From positions 37,387,936-37,451,935 of the forward strand of contig CM039512.1 of assembly GCA_022432975.1 (NCBI GenBank): a DNA stretch of 64,000 bases. The letters run 5' to 3'. Both the position numbers and the translations under genes were made by a program. Under the pieces are notes generated by a model, which was not told the DNA's origin, did not search any database, and saw only the letters and a program-made list of their open reading frames with translations. Every line of letters begins with the position of its first letter. Position 1 is the first letter of the stretch. This DNA is from Begonia masoniana (lineage: Eukaryota; Streptophyta; Magnoliopsida; Cucurbitales; Begoniaceae). This document shows positions 23,508 to 34,235 of the stretch, one piece after another.

Positions 23508-26059
23508 TGTAACACCCCTCGAACCCACCAATGCTCGGTGCGCTACTTGACTCTAACTCAGGTCGTTAAAACACTCTATGGTATACCCGTACCTTTAGAC
23601 AGTACTAGAAATACGTGAAAATTTAAAACTTTATTCTTTACTCAAAACTTCATCGTTTGAAAATAAATTAGACTCCCTTCCAGCGGAAAACATATAAAAT
23701 ACGTTAAAAGAAAACTCAGTTAAGTTCTTAAATAAATTGGTTAAAAATATGAAAATCAGCAAAGTTAGCTGAGAGTTTCGGTCGACATCTCCACTCCAAT
23801 TTCGACCGATTTTGCACTACTCAGTTGATATAACCAGGGGTCGATATCGCCAGGGGTCGATATCGCCAGGGGACGACATCATCAGGGGTCGATATCACCA
23901 TGGGACGACATCATTAGGGGTCGATATCGCCAGGGGCTGACATCGCCAGGGGCCGACATCGCCAGGGGCCGACATCGCCAGGGGTCGATATATCGACCCT
24001 ACTACTAAAATCCTCATTTAAACACTTCTACATTATCGACCCAACAGACGGGCGACATAACACCCAAATTCTGAACAGCATAACGTTTAATTTTTCTAAA
24101 AACCAAAACCCAGAAACCAAACGTTTATGCACTATGTTTAAAACACCTCAAAAAGAGTTCAAGTTCCCTAACATATTTACAAACCAACATTCCCATTAAA
24201 ATACGAATCACCCCACCTCCTAGCAATACCATGGTCAAAACGCTCCGATAAATGCCCGCACCGGCATGCCACCTCGCTGACTGCATCCTAACTCTGGCCT
24301 CCCTCAACTAGCTCACCAGAAATCTTGTCGTCATCTACACCATAGAACACAAAACGTAAGTCTAATGCTTTGCAAGTAAGGAATAATGAATGCACAGACA
24401 AAATGCATACTCAACCCCTAACACATGCGGTTTCTAAACTCTCGATTGTGTTCATTGCATTCTCGTTTTATTAATCTTTCATTTTTACATGTAGATCAAG
24501 TAGGCACTCATCCGAGCTTTGCTCCCAAGACGACGAGCTTTGCTCCCAGGACGGCGACACCTTGACCCAGCAGAGCAAAATCGGAGGCACGTATCTGAGC
24601 TTTGCTCCCAGGATGGCCATACACGATCTCCTCCCACCGATCATAGAACCCTCTGGTGCTTTTTTTAGCACGTTAACTCGAGGCGTTCATACTCACGATA
24701 CATTACGTATTTTCATTAGCGCATCTCGCACCATTTCGAGGTGCTGCTCTCACACTACACCCCTCCCCTCAACAAGGCGACTCTACTTGGGACCGAGTTA
24801 CAATCTCTTATCTTATCTTTTTACGTTTCAATCTCACACATCAAAACCATGCTAAACTCATTTTTTCGCGGTTTGAAAACAATGATGCATGTCACACGAA
24901 TGCTTAACCACGAAACAAAACAAAACAACCAATAAACAAATAAATCCCTACTGTTCCATGGTGTAGGCTCTAAGGCACAATTAAAATCAACCACTACTTA
25001 CCTGGATCTCCTTAACGCACTTACTCGCTTCAGCTAAGGCAATTGCTCGCTCGTCAACCTAGCACATTCACGTAATTAACTTAGAATTCATACAAACAAA
25101 TTGTAAAGGTTGCCTACTATAATTCTAGCATCAACCAAACTAACTCTAAAACCTCAAACCCAAAATTCCGAAATATATCCATTTTCACTGTCCAATTTTC
25201 AATCGTTCATAACTTACTCATTTTTTATCAGATTTGGACGTTTCAATACATTTTGTAAACCTCTACATGTCTACTATCAAATGCTTTAATCTATTTTACC
25301 AACCCAAGCAACATACACAATCAAAAATCACATAACAGAACCGGAGACTTGAGCTCACTTTCCAGTTTTCGACGAAACTCGACCAAACCACTAACCTTTC
25401 TATATAACCGATCCACACCACTCTATATAATGTTTAAACCACCAATTATCAAGAAAACATCACCAACGAATCACCAAATTTGGAATCTCCATTAGGGTTT
25501 CCTCAACCTCATCAAAACTCACCCAAAACTCATTAAAAACACCAACAATCACTACCTATATGCATACAATATAAAACCCACTCAAAACTAACCTTGATCT
25601 TGAAGAACAATTGAAGAAGAAGAAGAAAACCCTCCAATGGTGGCGGAAGAATTGTAGGTGGAGAAAGGGGAGAAGACAACTACTTTGTCTTTTTACACCT
25701 TTGCCATTACAATTTAAAAACTCACTTTTTGCTTCTTTTTAAAAATTTCCACTCAACTTTTAGAAATTTATAAATCAAACCCTTTTCCCCCCCTCCATCC
25801 TATTCACCCTTACGTAAACATCTTCTTTCCATCTCCTTCTCATTCATGTTTCCTTTACTTATTTACCAAAACAACACTTCCATCAAAACCTACTTCATAC
25901 TAGGGTTTTCAATCAAACTCTCATTCCATTGGTTTCTCTCCAAATTTTCTATTTCTAAACTTATGCTTAGCATAACTCTAGGATTAATGTTAAGCTCCTA
26001 AAACATACTCTAATTAAATTTAAGGCAATCCACGTTGTAAAAATTTACCGGGTGATACA
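23508..26059 (-). repeat. Right (5') LTR of element F
   Basis: This 2552 bp LTR starts TGTAACACCCCTCGAACCC and ends CGGGTGATACA on the plus strand. The start resembles the solo LTR at 38459-41387 (TGTAATGCCCCCGAACCC), so they belong to one family. It contains a 16 bp tandem array at 23832-23991. Confidence 0.88.
23832..23991. repeat. 16 bp tandem array in F LTR, 10 units
   Basis: The unit is CGCCAGGGGTCGATAT with variants ending CGACAT; ten contiguous units span 160 bp. It lies 324-483 bp from the LTR 3' end, the same relative place as the palindromic blocks of other large LTRs. Confidence 0.92.
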
Positions 26060-26141
26060 AACATTGTTTCAACCAAACATGGATAAATATGGGTAAGAGC
26101 TTGTTGATTTCTCTTACACGTTCTTTGGATAATCTACTTTT

Positions 26142-26423
26142 TGTTAGGAGTCATTGCGGAATCATAACGAGGTTCCTCGTAGAGAGATTTTTGGAGAATA
26201 AAAAAATAAAGCGGAGAGAAGAGAACTTGAGAGAAATTATTTTATTGAAATCTTTGGCTATAGGCTTGATTTTAAAATGCCTAGACTCATATCCTATATA
26301 TAGGATAATTTGGTACATGCATAAAACAATACATGAACCACCTATTTAATCTAAGACATGAACTAACACTTAATGAATTATTTGAGTACATGAATCAATG
26401 TACCTACACATACATGAATCTCA
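26142..26423 (-). repeat. Possible solo copia-type LTR
   Basis: On the minus strand the segment runs TGAGATTCATGTATG to CTCCTAACA. It includes a TATA-like TATCCTATATATAGG and a polyadenylation-like CAATAAAATAATTTC, a layout common in copia LTRs. I could not find a matching target duplication, so the ends and the call itself are tentative. Confidence 0.3.
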
Positions 26424-26581
26424 ACTACTAATGTTCTTTGTCGATATAATTTTTGCCTTGTAATTTCCTTGTTGTGGCAGAAGCTTGTTTATTTCCTCGA
26501 CAAGAAGGAGATCAATCATTTCATTAGGTTGTTTGCCCATCCATTTCCTTACTTCTTCTACATCTTTCTTGCTAAGAATTT
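26421..26581 (-). other. Exon-like fragment of an unidentified gene (3' end)
   Basis: On the minus strand an acceptor-like TTTATTTTTAG is followed by an open frame containing KKDVEEVRKWMGKQPNEM and VEEINKLLPQQ, ending in TGA at 26423-26421. The amino-acid composition reads like real protein rather than chance. Just upstream another frame reads TILQKVSSMDSREAV, but it runs into a stop before the acceptor. I do not recognise the family. It may be a decayed host gene or a captured fragment. Confidence 0.35.
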
Positions 26582-26999
26582 CTAAAAATAAACAAAAAAA
26601 ACTGCTTCCCTGCTGTCCATGGAGCTGACTTTTTGCAAGATTGTAGCCGATGTAATTTTAGCGCTCTTTTTAGGAATTTTAGACTGGGATAAATTTGAGT
26701 TCTTCTATGCAATGTTCTACTTTTTCCTAAATAAATTTGAGCTCAAATACCCATGGACTCACTGTTTGCATGCCAAATTCATATAATTTAGAAAAGAATC
26801 ATATATTAAGTCTCTTTTTCATACCTGTCACACTATAATAAAAAACCCATCTCATTGTTCTTGATTTGCGAAGAAACATTTTTTGGTGCTCCGTTTTAGT
26901 GTTTAAGTTTTGAGAGACTACATTAGAATTTACCAATCATAAATAGAAACATCTGAGATTTAGTCATGAGTTTTGAGCAGTTTTACTTGATCATTCAAC

Positions 27000-27216
27000 C
27001 GTGTTCCATAATAGTTCTGAAAATGGACGCTATTGCTCGAAAACAATTTGGTGCACAAGCTTGGTTGAATCTCTCATCGGACCATAACAAAATAACTTTA
27101 GCACCTATGCTTTGATCTACCTTGAGGACTTGGACCCCCATCTGCAATATTAGGCACCGTTATACATTCATAAACTACATGGATATCACGAACTGGTATG
27201 GGTATGTTCTTTGAAA
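27000..27216 (-). other. Exon-like fragment of an unidentified gene (internal)
   Basis: Two minus-strand frames look coding in succession. The first contains NIPIPVRDIHVVYECITV (about 27210-27150). The second contains KVDQSIGAKVILLWSDERF and CFRAIASIFRTIMEH (about 27140-27000) and ends at a potential GT donor (G|GTTGA). The switch between frames suggests a frameshift or a small indel. It lies 0.4 kb upstream of the fragment at 26421-26581 on the same strand, so both may come from one gene. Family not recognised. Confidence 0.35.
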
Positions 27217-29567
27217 AGTTTTAGTATTGATTTATCAAATTAGATCGTTACCTTTAATCTGTAAAAAAAATAATCAATAAAACAAGCTGAATTAATTAAT
27301 CTGTCGGAAAATAATTTATTAGGTTAACTTCTAATAAATTGAAACTAATTTATTATGTTAAAGATATATTATCATTGTGATTATATTAAGTTAATAAAGT
27401 AGTTAAATAGACATAGGCTAATAATCTTATCATGTCTAACATAATATGAATATGTGTTTAGACCACAAATCTAGACTTGATTCAACGATGGGCCAAATAA
27501 AAAACCCTCGTTCAGTAACTCATTTATTTATTATAGAGGTTGGGACTAGTAGATAATGATCACACGATTGATTATATTCACTTTTGATATTCTCTTATAA
27601 GAGAAAATATAGCGGTGATCTTCTCTCGAAGGACGTTGCGTTGATTTAGAAAATTATGAACAAGATTATTCTTACTATGATTTCAATCGATTCAAGCATA
27701 TTATTCTTAGTAAAACTTTGACATAAAAAAAATAAAGAAATATAGATTGTAGAAAATTAAAGATTCTAATAGTATCTCGAAGGGGTTCTAGTATTTGGGT
27801 CTTTCTCCTAAGTAAAATATAAGAGAGGAATATAATAGTTATTATAATAAAACATTTTTAGAATAATAAAAGATTATTTCCAAAAAGTATAAAAGTATTA
27901 ACCAATGAAAATAACTATTGGATAAAGATTTTAAATTATTTTTAAAAAATTGCCTTTTTGACTTGAATTCTTGAACAATTTACAATATCCTTAGATATTC
28001 TTTGCGTGAAAGGCAAGAATACAAGTCTTACAATTAGACTGGATTTCCTTAGTGGGTTTCGAACAAATAACTACTAAAGTTTAAAACAGTATTTAAGTAG
28101 TTACATGGTCATAATAGAACAGTAAAGTACTTGTTTCATTTTATTTTCTTTAATGAAATTAAGTGTCTAAAAGTCCAAAACTTTTAGGGTAAATCTCTAG
28201 TTAGTTTAACAATAAAATACAAATATCGATCAACGTCCACTAATGTAAACTACTAATCAATTATAATGTTTTCTCTTTCTTAAAGAAAATTTAAAATATT
28301 TAACATTGTTTAGGTGAATATCTTGTTCTTGACCAATATTTTGTCACAAGTGAACTTCTTGAATACCTTAGAGCAAGAAAATTAGGATTGCACTATTTCT
28401 CAAGTGGTCAATGATAAATTCTTTCTCAACTTCTCATCCTTTCATATGTTAAACACTAATATTCTTTTCCCTATCACATCTCCGGTGGTTACCCGTCTTT
28501 TGAAGGAAATAATAATTTTAAATCTAGTCAATACAAGGAAACTTGTATGAACACATCTCAAGTGTGAACGGTGGAGAAAATTAACTCATAAGTAAAATTC
28601 TTTCCATAAACTAAAGCATGACTACATGAATATTAGAGCAAAGTGTTACCAATTAGGACAACAAGTCTCCTAGAGGAAAAATTAGTGGTAACTTGTCTTG
28701 TGAGGACAAAAATGACTTCAAGTATAGATAATACCATGAGAGATGCAATATGTCATATTGTTTTGAAATGATAAAAAAATCAACACAGAAATAAAATTCT
28801 CTATCTATACTAACAAAATAAATTTGAGACAAGATCTAATAATAAATCTGTGTTATTTTCTACTGAAAATAGCTAGTATTTTGTAGGAGAAAACAAAATT
28901 CCATATCTTCTCCCTTGAAGACTTTGACACAAAACTTAAAATTAAGGACAGTTATCAATTTAAAATCCTATATTTTAGAGATATCTGCAACTAATATCTT
29001 ATACTTTAAATCTGTCTATTGAAACCCTACACATAGAATCTTTATGATTTAAACCTCCATATGTTTTTAGCTAGTATTCATTAGTGTGGACACAAGTTTT
29101 CTACATTTTATTGTTCCCCTACTTTATCAATTTGGAATTATCAAAATCGAAGCAGAGAAGAGTCGCAGAAGGAGATACCCTTAGCTATCGATAAGAATCG
29201 AAATTTCTTCTTTGAGGAAGTGTTCTCTGCAAGTCTCCTCTACGAGAAGATTTAAAGTAGTCTGTTTAGATTAACAAAATTTAAAATGCAAGATATTGAT
29301 TCCATATATTCTTAAATTATTGAGTTTAAATTGAAAATTATCTTAAAATTAATTAAACTTTTTACAATCAACTGCAAAGAGCAACAATAATTAGTGACAA
29401 CAAAATACTTTTTTTTAGACATGTTTTAACTTAGTTGATAAGATCTTAAAAGTTCATGTTAACACGTTGAAATTTAATTGAATCAACTATCATGTAATGC
29501 TTAACAAATATAATAAGTAATTAATGATTCAAAAAGTGGACAAATCTTTAACCTTTTGACAAAGTTT
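27217..29567. other. AT-rich spacer without recognisable features
   Basis: I see no coding frame above about 60 codons, no LTR boundaries and no RNA gene. Some stretches could be introns or old transposon remains, but nothing supports a call. Confidence 0.5.
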
Positions 29568-30130
29568 ACGTGTTCCATAGGTTTGTATTTACCTTAACAG
29601 ATAGTGTTTCAATGTTGGTCAAATTTTCCTAACTGTTCCAACAAAGTCTTTGGACAACTCAGCTTCCAGTAGTCAATCAAATCTAGATTTCCATGATATA
29701 TAAGAAAAAGTCCATTGATCATTCTAACATGTTTTTTGACCTTTTCAGGCTGGAAGAGCAAATCATATGTTGTCTAAAGATGTTTCTCATTCTAAGTTTT
29801 CATTGTTTTGATTCATGCATCAGGCCAGCAACGAGAGATTTAGGCAATTCAAACTATTAATATAAATTGACTGCCTTTTACATGCATTCCTTAAGAAACA
29901 AAAGCACCGACCATGTTGAAAAGTGGCTTCTAAAAGCAAGCTTCTTTTGAAGATACTTTTTAGTAATTTCAAAGTGTTTTCCAAATAATATATATTGAAG
30001 TACAGTAATTAAACTGCAAGTATCAAATTGTAATGTCTACATTGTGATTATCTCATCATTTATTTTACTTTTTGATTTGGATTATGCAGAGGATAAATTC
30101 TTTTTTTCTATTTACGTGATTAATATATAT
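29568..30130. repeat. Direct duplication, copy 1
   Basis: Starting at ACGTGTTCCATAGG, about 490 bp are nearly identical to the copy starting at 30566, with scattered single-base differences. An extra stretch of about 50 bp near 30052-30105 is missing from the second copy. Intervening 30131-30565 is AT-rich and unassigned. Confidence 0.85.
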
Positions 30131-30565
30131 TATTATTTATATATTAATAATACACTACAAAATAAAGTAGAAAATGAGAAATTAAATTTTTAATATTGTT
30201 GGGCAATATGCATATGTCCACATGACTAAAAAATTTATCTAATCTTTCGTTATAAAATAATGGATATACAATAATTGTTTCTCTAATAAATTAGACAAAA
30301 CTAAAGCGAGAGTAATAAATCTCAAGAACAAATATTATCGACAATAAAAGAAAAATAAGTGATCTTACCAAACCAACTAATAACACAATACGAGTGACTT
30401 AGACTATTTGAATATTGAAACCGATAGAATTATAGATCTCGTTGAAACGGAGAAAATTTGATAATCCGATCTTGCACGCAACGATCAATAAGAATAAGAA
30501 AAAAAATCATTTTTTTCTCTCTCCCTCTGTCTTTACTCATACCCACTTTAATCTCTTTACATTTT

Positions 30566-31079
30566 ACGTGTTCCATAGGTTTGTATTACCTTAACAGATA
30601 GTGTTTCAATGTTGGTCAAATTTTCCTAACTTTTCCAACAAAGTCTTTGGACAACTCAGCTTCCAGTAGTCAATCAAATCTAGATTTCCATGATATATAA
30701 GAAAAAGCCCATTGATCATTCTAACATGTTTTTTGACCTTTTCAGGTTGGAAGAGCAAATCATATGTTGTCTAAAGATGTTTCTCATTCTAAGTTTTCAT
30801 TGTATTGATTCATGCATCAGGCCAACAACGAGAGATTTAGGCAATTCAAACTATTAATATAAATTGACTGCCTTTTACATGCATTCCTTAAGAAACAAAT
30901 GCACTGACCATGTTGAAAAGTGGCTTCTAAAAGCAAGCTTCTTTTGAAGATACTTTTTAGTAATTTCAAAGTGTTTTCCAAATAATATATATTGAAGTAC
31001 AGTAATTAAATTGCATGTTAAAAGGGTCAAATTGTAATGTTTACATTGTGATTATCTTCTATTTGTGTGATTAAAATAT
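30566..31079. repeat. Direct duplication, copy 2
   Basis: Second copy of the 29568 segment, in the same orientation about 1 kb downstream. Its right edge adjoins the copia LTR at 31080, so the copia element probably inserted into this copy. The function of the duplicated sequence is unknown. Confidence 0.85.
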
Positions 31080-31477
31080 TGACAATCAATTAGTGTATGT
31101 CTTAGAGAGGAAGAAAGATGAACACTAAACAACAATATTCTCAAATGTATTTTTATTTCTTCTCTCACACATTTCAATCAAACATATTGCAATATTTACA
31201 GTATCATGGTTGACTCTTGACATTCATACAATAAACATACTTAAAAAAAATTGGAATACCAAACATTACATTTATTTTTGACCATTCATTACTAAAATAG
31301 TCATAACTTCTTCTAGAGAACTCCAAACGAATTGAAACTTGAACCATTTAAAAGTAGACTTCTGGGGCTTCAAATTAATAGGTCATACATCAAAAATGAA
31401 TGACGTTTGTTCCTTTAAATTCTAGTTTGAAACAGACCTTTTGAAATTAACAGCTTGTTTGAGTTTAACTCTCAACA
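31080..31477 (-). repeat. 3' LTR of a Ty1/copia element
   Basis: On the minus strand it starts TGTTGAGAGTTAAAC just after a purine-rich AAGGGAGGAATT and ends near GATTGTCA, about 398 bp. It follows directly downstream of the copia RNase H end. The matching 5' LTR was not found in the window; the element is cut off near 37054. Confidence 0.7.
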
Positions 31478-31548
31478 AATTCCTCCCTTAAACTCAAACT
31501 TTTTCAATCTTTCATTCTGATCATCTCCTTAAAGTTCTCAAACAGCAC

Positions 31549-31881
31549 TTATGGAAACAGCTTTGTAAAGATGTCTGCAGCTTGATCACGACTCGCAACA
31601 TGACTCATTTGCACTTCTCCTTTTCTCACTTGTTCCCTAATAAAATGAAAATGAACATCTATATGCTTACTCCTTTCATGGTGAACTGGATTCTTTGCCA
31701 ACTCAATAGCTGATCTGTTATCGACTCGTATTTTGATTGCATTATGTTGCTGGAGATTTAACTCATGTAGCAAATTTCTTACCTAAATTGCGTGGCACAC
31801 ACAAAAAGATGCTGCCACATACTCTGCCTCGCATGTTGACAAAGTCACGATCAGATGCTTCTTCAAGAGACATGTGTATGT
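31549..31881 (-). pseudogene. Ty1/copia RNase H, C-terminal part
   Basis: The frame contains IRVDNRSAIELAKNP, HIDVHFHFIRE and ADIFTKLFP, the typical end of plant copia polyproteins, where RNase H degrades the RNA strand of the hybrid. The preceding part (31774-31881) is frameshifted but decodes to the common CEAEYVAAS region. It is separated from the RT part (35824 onward) by the hybrid element at 31882-35823; the two sides rejoin smoothly in the conserved NTA to YTWSSKK region. Confidence 0.88.
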
Positions 31882-32258
31882 TGTAACAACCCCTTTTCCC
31901 AGCAAGATATTGTCCGCTCTGGGGATAAGGCGGTAGCACAATATCCTCCCCACACGACTTTGTTTGGAAATGACTTCTCAGTCGGTCACCCAACTTGGTA
32001 CTACTCTGGCCGAAGCACTTTTAACTTCAGAGTTTTTATGGGATCCGTTGCCAATTGAGCTCCAAAATGCGTGTTGCTATCTTGGGAGGGTCTCTTTACA
32101 TATGTTTCATTTCCACATACTTCCTCAAGCGATGTGAGATTGTGACAATACCCTTTTTACGACCCGTCACCTTCCGGTTCACCCGTGCGGACGTACCGCC
32201 ATCTGGGTTTCGGCTCGTGTAGCCATCGTACACATACTTAAACATCCGGGTCATCACA
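31882..32258 (-). repeat. Cassandra LTR (3' LTR of hybrid)
   Basis: 377 bp with plus-strand ends TGTAACAACCCC and GGGTCATCACA. The 5S-like core is on the minus strand near 31965-32075. The sequence type (TTCCGGTTCACCCGT) is that of the 377 bp group. Confidence 0.93.
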
Positions 32259-32331
32259 ATCACCCCCCTCGGGCGCCCAACGTCCTCGTTGGAAACATTT
32301 CTGGTTGGGTACAGACTTTGATACCAACTGT
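32259..32331 (-). other. Cassandra interior with primer-binding site and purine tract
   Basis: The minus strand runs from the primer-binding site TGGTATCAAAGT (32326-32315) through GTACCCAACC and GTTGGGCGCC to the purine tract GAGGGGGGTGAT that abuts the Cassandra LTR. It matches the 71 bp interior of the complete copy at 33865-33935. No coding capacity, as expected for this family. Confidence 0.88.
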
Positions 32332-32654
32332 TGTGACGACCCCGACCCCACGTTGGTGCCGCCACGACCTATTCTGTGACCTACATACATATTACCCTCG
32401 CCCGTTCTCATAAACTCCTTAAGTTTCATTCATTTCATTCTTTGTTTCCTTTCATTTACATTCGTTAAAGAACAGACTCAGGCTGTAGCACACCCAATTC
32501 CTATCCCTTACTTTCCAGTAGAATTTTTTTTTTTTTTGGAAATCTAATTTATTAAAATTGTCTTGAAAATCATTTAAAGAAAACATACTAAATAAAAGAA
32601 AATATTCGGCCAAATAATCGTGGGCAAAAAGGGCATTTCGCCTAAAATCTGTGT

Positions 32655-32860
32655 AGCCGATCAATCGGCTGTTACAAAAATGTGGGGGCGATCGATCGCC
32701 CCCATATCAGGCCATCAATCGCCCTTGGCGATCGATCCTCCAGCCGATCGATTACCCCTACAGGTGATCGATCGGCTAACTCTCTGGAAAAACCAGAGAG
32801 TTGGCCAATATATGTGCCGGTCGATCGCCCCTCCTAGCGATCGATCGGCACACTCTCTGG
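32655..32860. repeat. CGATCGATCG palindrome and hairpin module in hybrid LTR
   Basis: The block repeats GATCGATCG-type palindromes and has a CTCTCTGG / CCAGAGAG hairpin near 32780-32802 and a second stem near 32852-32880. It aligns with 10095-10325. Open frames over it (for example 32620-32958) are repeat shadows. Confidence 0.8.
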
Positions 32861-33672
32861 ATTTCGAATCCAGAGAGCTGCCTTCACTTCCTCTTTTCTT
32901 TCCTCCAACCCCTGCACAATTCACACTCAATCCACCATTTTTCTCTTCATTCACCTAATAACACTTCAAATACCACCCACCAATTATTCATCAACAATCC
33001 AACTAAAATGCACATCCATAAACCGAGCATTCAACCTAAAATCATCAAAACCCGACACAAAACTACATATTTATCTCCAAAACAACAAACCTATTTTCAA
33101 ACATCCAAACTCATTCCAAATCATCAAGATCCATTTCTATTTCATCAAAACCTATAAAAGCATCAATTTCAATTCTAATTCATCAACACCACAACCTATG
33201 CATAAAAATCCATCCGTACGTAGCGGAAGCTAACAACGTCATCAAAATATATCAAAACATAACTTTTTATATTATCCAGACACCAAGCATCATAAAATGT
33301 GTTTCTATACCATTCTATCCATAATATAACCCCAAAACCCCAAAATACGTAACCTATGCTCCCACGGGTCATGTACGCATCGAATGTGCCAGCCGCTCCC
33401 ACGAACATCCTCCTTCAAACTGCAGGCTCGTCAGGTGGAGGGACATCGTCCTCACCTTACTCAAAGTCACCTAAACCATAAAGACACTGTGATGACCCAG
33501 ATGTGTAAGTATGTGTACGATGGCTGCACGAACAATAACTCGGATGGCGGTACGTCCGTGCAGGCGAACCGGAAGGTGACGGGTCATAAAAAGGAGGTCG
33601 TCACAATCCCACATCGCTTGGGGAAGTATGTGAAAATGAAACATATATAAAGAGACCCTCTCAAGATAGCAA

Positions 33673-33787
33673 GACGCGTTTTGGAGCACAATTGACAACG
33701 GATCCCATAAGAACTCCGAAGTTAAAAATGCTTCGGCGAGAGTAGTACCAAGTTGAGTGACCGATTGGGAAGTCCTCGCCAAACAAA
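33673..33787 (+). ncRNA. 5S-rRNA-like domain in Cassandra LTR 1
   Basis: The stretch GGATCCCATAAGAACTCC (from 33700), then GAAGTTAAAAATGCTTCGG, then CGAGAGTAGTACC and TGGGAAGTCCTCG follow plant 5S rRNA over about the last two thirds, with weaker similarity upstream (GGAGCACAATTG). The box A/intermediate/box C region used by RNA polymerase III is therefore largely kept, which is the hallmark of Cassandra elements. Whether this copy is transcribed cannot be told from sequence. Confidence 0.85.
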
Positions 33788-33866
33788 GCTGTGAGGGGAG
33801 GATATTGGGCTACGGCCAAATCCCCAGAGCGGACAATATTTTGCTAGGTAAAGGGGTCGTTATAAA

Positions 33867-33878
33867 TGGTATCAGATC
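33867..33878 (+). other. Primer-binding site of the complete Cassandra
   Basis: TGGTATCAGATC lies 2 nt after LTR 1 and differs from the usual tRNA-Met site TGGTATCAGAGC by one base. Confidence 0.9.
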
Positions 33879-34120
33879 CTGTACCCAACCTGAAATATGG
33901 CCAACGAGGAAGTTGGGCCCCGGAGGGAGGGTGATTGTGATGACCCAGATGTGTAAGTATGTGTACGATGGCTGCACGAACTGGAACTCGGATAGCAGTA
34001 CGTCTGCATGGGCGAACCAGAAGGTGACGGGTCGTAAAAAGAGGGTCGTCACAATCCCACATCGCTTGGGGAAGTATGTGAAAATGAAACATATGTAAAG
34101 AGACCCTCTCAAGATAGCAA

Positions 34121-34235
34121 GACGCGTTTTGGAGCACAATTGACAACGGATCCCATAAGAACTCCGAAGTTAAAAGTGCTTCGGCGAGAGTTGTACTAGG
34201 TTTGGTGACCGACTGGGAAGTCCTTGCCAAACAAA
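34121..34235 (+). ncRNA. 5S-rRNA-like domain in Cassandra LTR 2
   Basis: Same domain as in LTR 1, starting GGATCCCATAAG at 34148, with small differences (AAAAGTGCTT, TTGTACTAGG, CGACTGGGAAGTCC). Parts of it are closer to genuine 5S (GTACTAGG, CTGGGAAGTCC) than LTR 1 is. Confidence 0.85.

Larger units (their letters stand above)
19230..26059 (-). mobile_element. Element F: non-autonomous gypsy with gag remnant only
   Basis: About 720 bp at 19246-19964 repeat at 25336-26059 and end GGTGTTACA and GGTGATACA respectively. A primer-binding site and a gag start with two CCHC knuckles adjoin the right LTR, so the element reads on the minus strand. The internal part is about 3.5 kb including a 404 bp Cassandra solo LTR, and contains no recognisable protease, RT, RNase H or integrase. 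It resembles a LARD-type derivative. The two LTRs differ in recognisable length, so the left one is truncated or mosaic. Confidence 0.78.

Noticed and set aside
33673..33787. A genuine 5S rRNA gene
   Set aside because: The similarity is partial, lies inside an LTR repeated in the same form at several sites, and is flanked by Cassandra ends, so it is a retroelement domain and not an rDNA unit.
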